NCBI GenBank assembly: GCA_028571685.1
Contig: CM053154.1
Span: forward strand, 2,482,501 to 2,546,500
DNA from: Heterohyrax brucei
Taxonomy: Eukaryota > Chordata > Mammalia > Hyracoidea > Procaviidae
Direction of reading: 5' to 3'
Length of the DNA stretch: 64,000 bases
The notes below the pieces were generated by a model that made no database searches, was not told the origin of the DNA, and saw only the letters and a list, made by a program, of their open reading frames with translations. Numbering within the stretch: the first letter of the stretch is position 1; every line of letters starts with the position of its first letter. The position numbers and the translations under genes were made by a program. Positions 63,157 to 64,000 of this stretch are shown in pieces.

Positions 63157-64000
63157 TCACCTTCTGAAAAACTGGCCACTGACAGCCCCATGGAAGGAAA
63201 CAGCTGCTTACCCTTACGTCTCTGTCCCTTCTGACACCCACAGAAAGCGGGCTTCCCGGCAGCAGGGGCCCCAGGCCCGCTCTCAGAGATGTGGAGCACC
63301 GGGCGTGGGCTCGGCCCTGCCCAGCTCCTGTCCTCTCTCCTGCAGCAGCCCCGCCTTGGTAGGGGTCCCTCCCTGGGCCTTAGGGTCATGAAAACACCCC
63401 GACCCAGAACGTCAGATGGAGCGTTGCTTTCACAGGGCCCTCAAGCTAAGCAGTCATGGGGTGTCCCTTGCCTTTGTCGCTGCATGAGACACAGCAGAAC
63501 CTCGGCCTGTGGGTCACACTGCCTGTGACATGTTGTTGGGCAGACACGAGGGGCCCGCAAATTCGCTTCTGGAGGCCCTGGGAGAGCCAGCGCCACTGTC
63601 ACCCTTCCCCGGAGGCCGCTGGACCCCGTCGGTCCCCGTCGGTGGAGTTCTGCTGCAGGAGCTTGTGACTTCAGCGTAATGATGCTGGAGGCTGGGGACG
63701 CTCACTCTCAGAGCTGTGGGCAGACGTGCAGGGGCTGGGAGGCCCGAGGAAGGTGACGGGAGAGCAGAGTGACCACAGACTCTGTCTGCAACCAAGCTTC
63801 CAGGGGCCAGGGTTGGAGTTCTGATGCAGAATTCCAGAAGGACCTTATTCACCCATAGGAAACAGAGGTCACCAAGCCAAGGACAAGATTCTGTCCTGGC
63901 CACGGGTTCCCAGTCTTCCTCTGGGGGGAACCAGAGGACCAGCTGCTGCTAGTCACCCCAGGAAGGTTTGGGGAAGGACAGCCAGCGGTTTGTCTGGTAA
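63157..64000. other. Unannotated sequence to the window end
   Basis: GC-rich, no repeat, exon or RNA recognised. Open frames up to 129 codons without domains. Confidence 0.42.

Noticed and set aside
1..64000. Bacterial or viral operon, novel defence or metabolic system
   Set aside because: There is no compact coding density, no ribosome binding sites, and the DNA is dominated by mammalian interspersed repeats. I found no previously undescribed protein-based system here.

Overview
The window reads as nuclear DNA of an afrotherian mammal, most probably an elephant or a close paenungulate relative. The main evidence is about two dozen copies, in both orientations, of a tRNA-derived SINE. Each has a tRNA-like B-box region and a 3' part in which the genome 'asks' for a Cys-rich-free, purely structural tail resembling the 3' end of an RTE-type LINE. 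I recognise this SINE as the AfroSINE type. A BovB/RTE-like LINE of nearly full length, several L1 pieces and many MaLR-type LTRs complete a mammalian pattern. Species assignment is an inference from recalled repeat families; no database was searched.

No host protein-coding exon, rRNA, tRNA, snRNA or CRISPR array could be supported. All long open frames fall in TG-rich microsatellites, in transposon antisense strands or in GC-rich sequence with no recognisable domain. The only real coding relics belong to mobile elements: a decayed RTE endonuclease/reverse transcriptase (13.2-17.0 kb), a second RTE reverse-transcriptase fragment (55.1-55.9 kb), an L1 ORF1 on the minus strand (23.2-24.1 kb) and a mariner transposase C-terminus (34.7-35.1 kb).

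Layout. 0-8.9 kb: AT-rich unique start, two large TG-rich microsatellites (1.04-1.77 and 3.21-3.84 kb), SINEs and antisense L1 pieces. 8.9-18.6 kb: first MaLR LTR, then a nest of insertions in which a LINE 3' UTR is split by an RTE element carrying three SINEs and again by a SINE that is itself split by an LTR. 18.6-26.6 kb: unique sequence, two LTRs, and an L1 5' half on the minus strand with an apparent two-monomer 5' UTR and a YY1-like motif at its start. 26.6-46 kb: mostly unannotatable sequence with scattered SINEs, a mariner palindrome (34.7-35.2 kb), a recent 162-bp tandem duplication (37.9-38.2 kb) and a Z-DNA-like tract. 46-57 kb: LTRs, L1, and a MaLR element with recognisable internal region and both LTRs on the minus strand (50.9-54.5 kb), whose left LTR is broken by a second, unrelated LTR-like insertion of about 1.04 kb. 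57-64 kb: GGGA/GGAT repeats, a candidate conserved AT-rich block, a head-to-head inverted minisatellite (59.2-60.1 kb), an 18-bp GC-rich minisatellite and a last LTR.

Nothing here works together as a gene system. The window is best described as a gene-poor intergenic or long-intronic region. Its interest lies in insertion chronology, in several large inverted repeats, and in AT-rich non-repeat islands that could be conserved regulatory elements.
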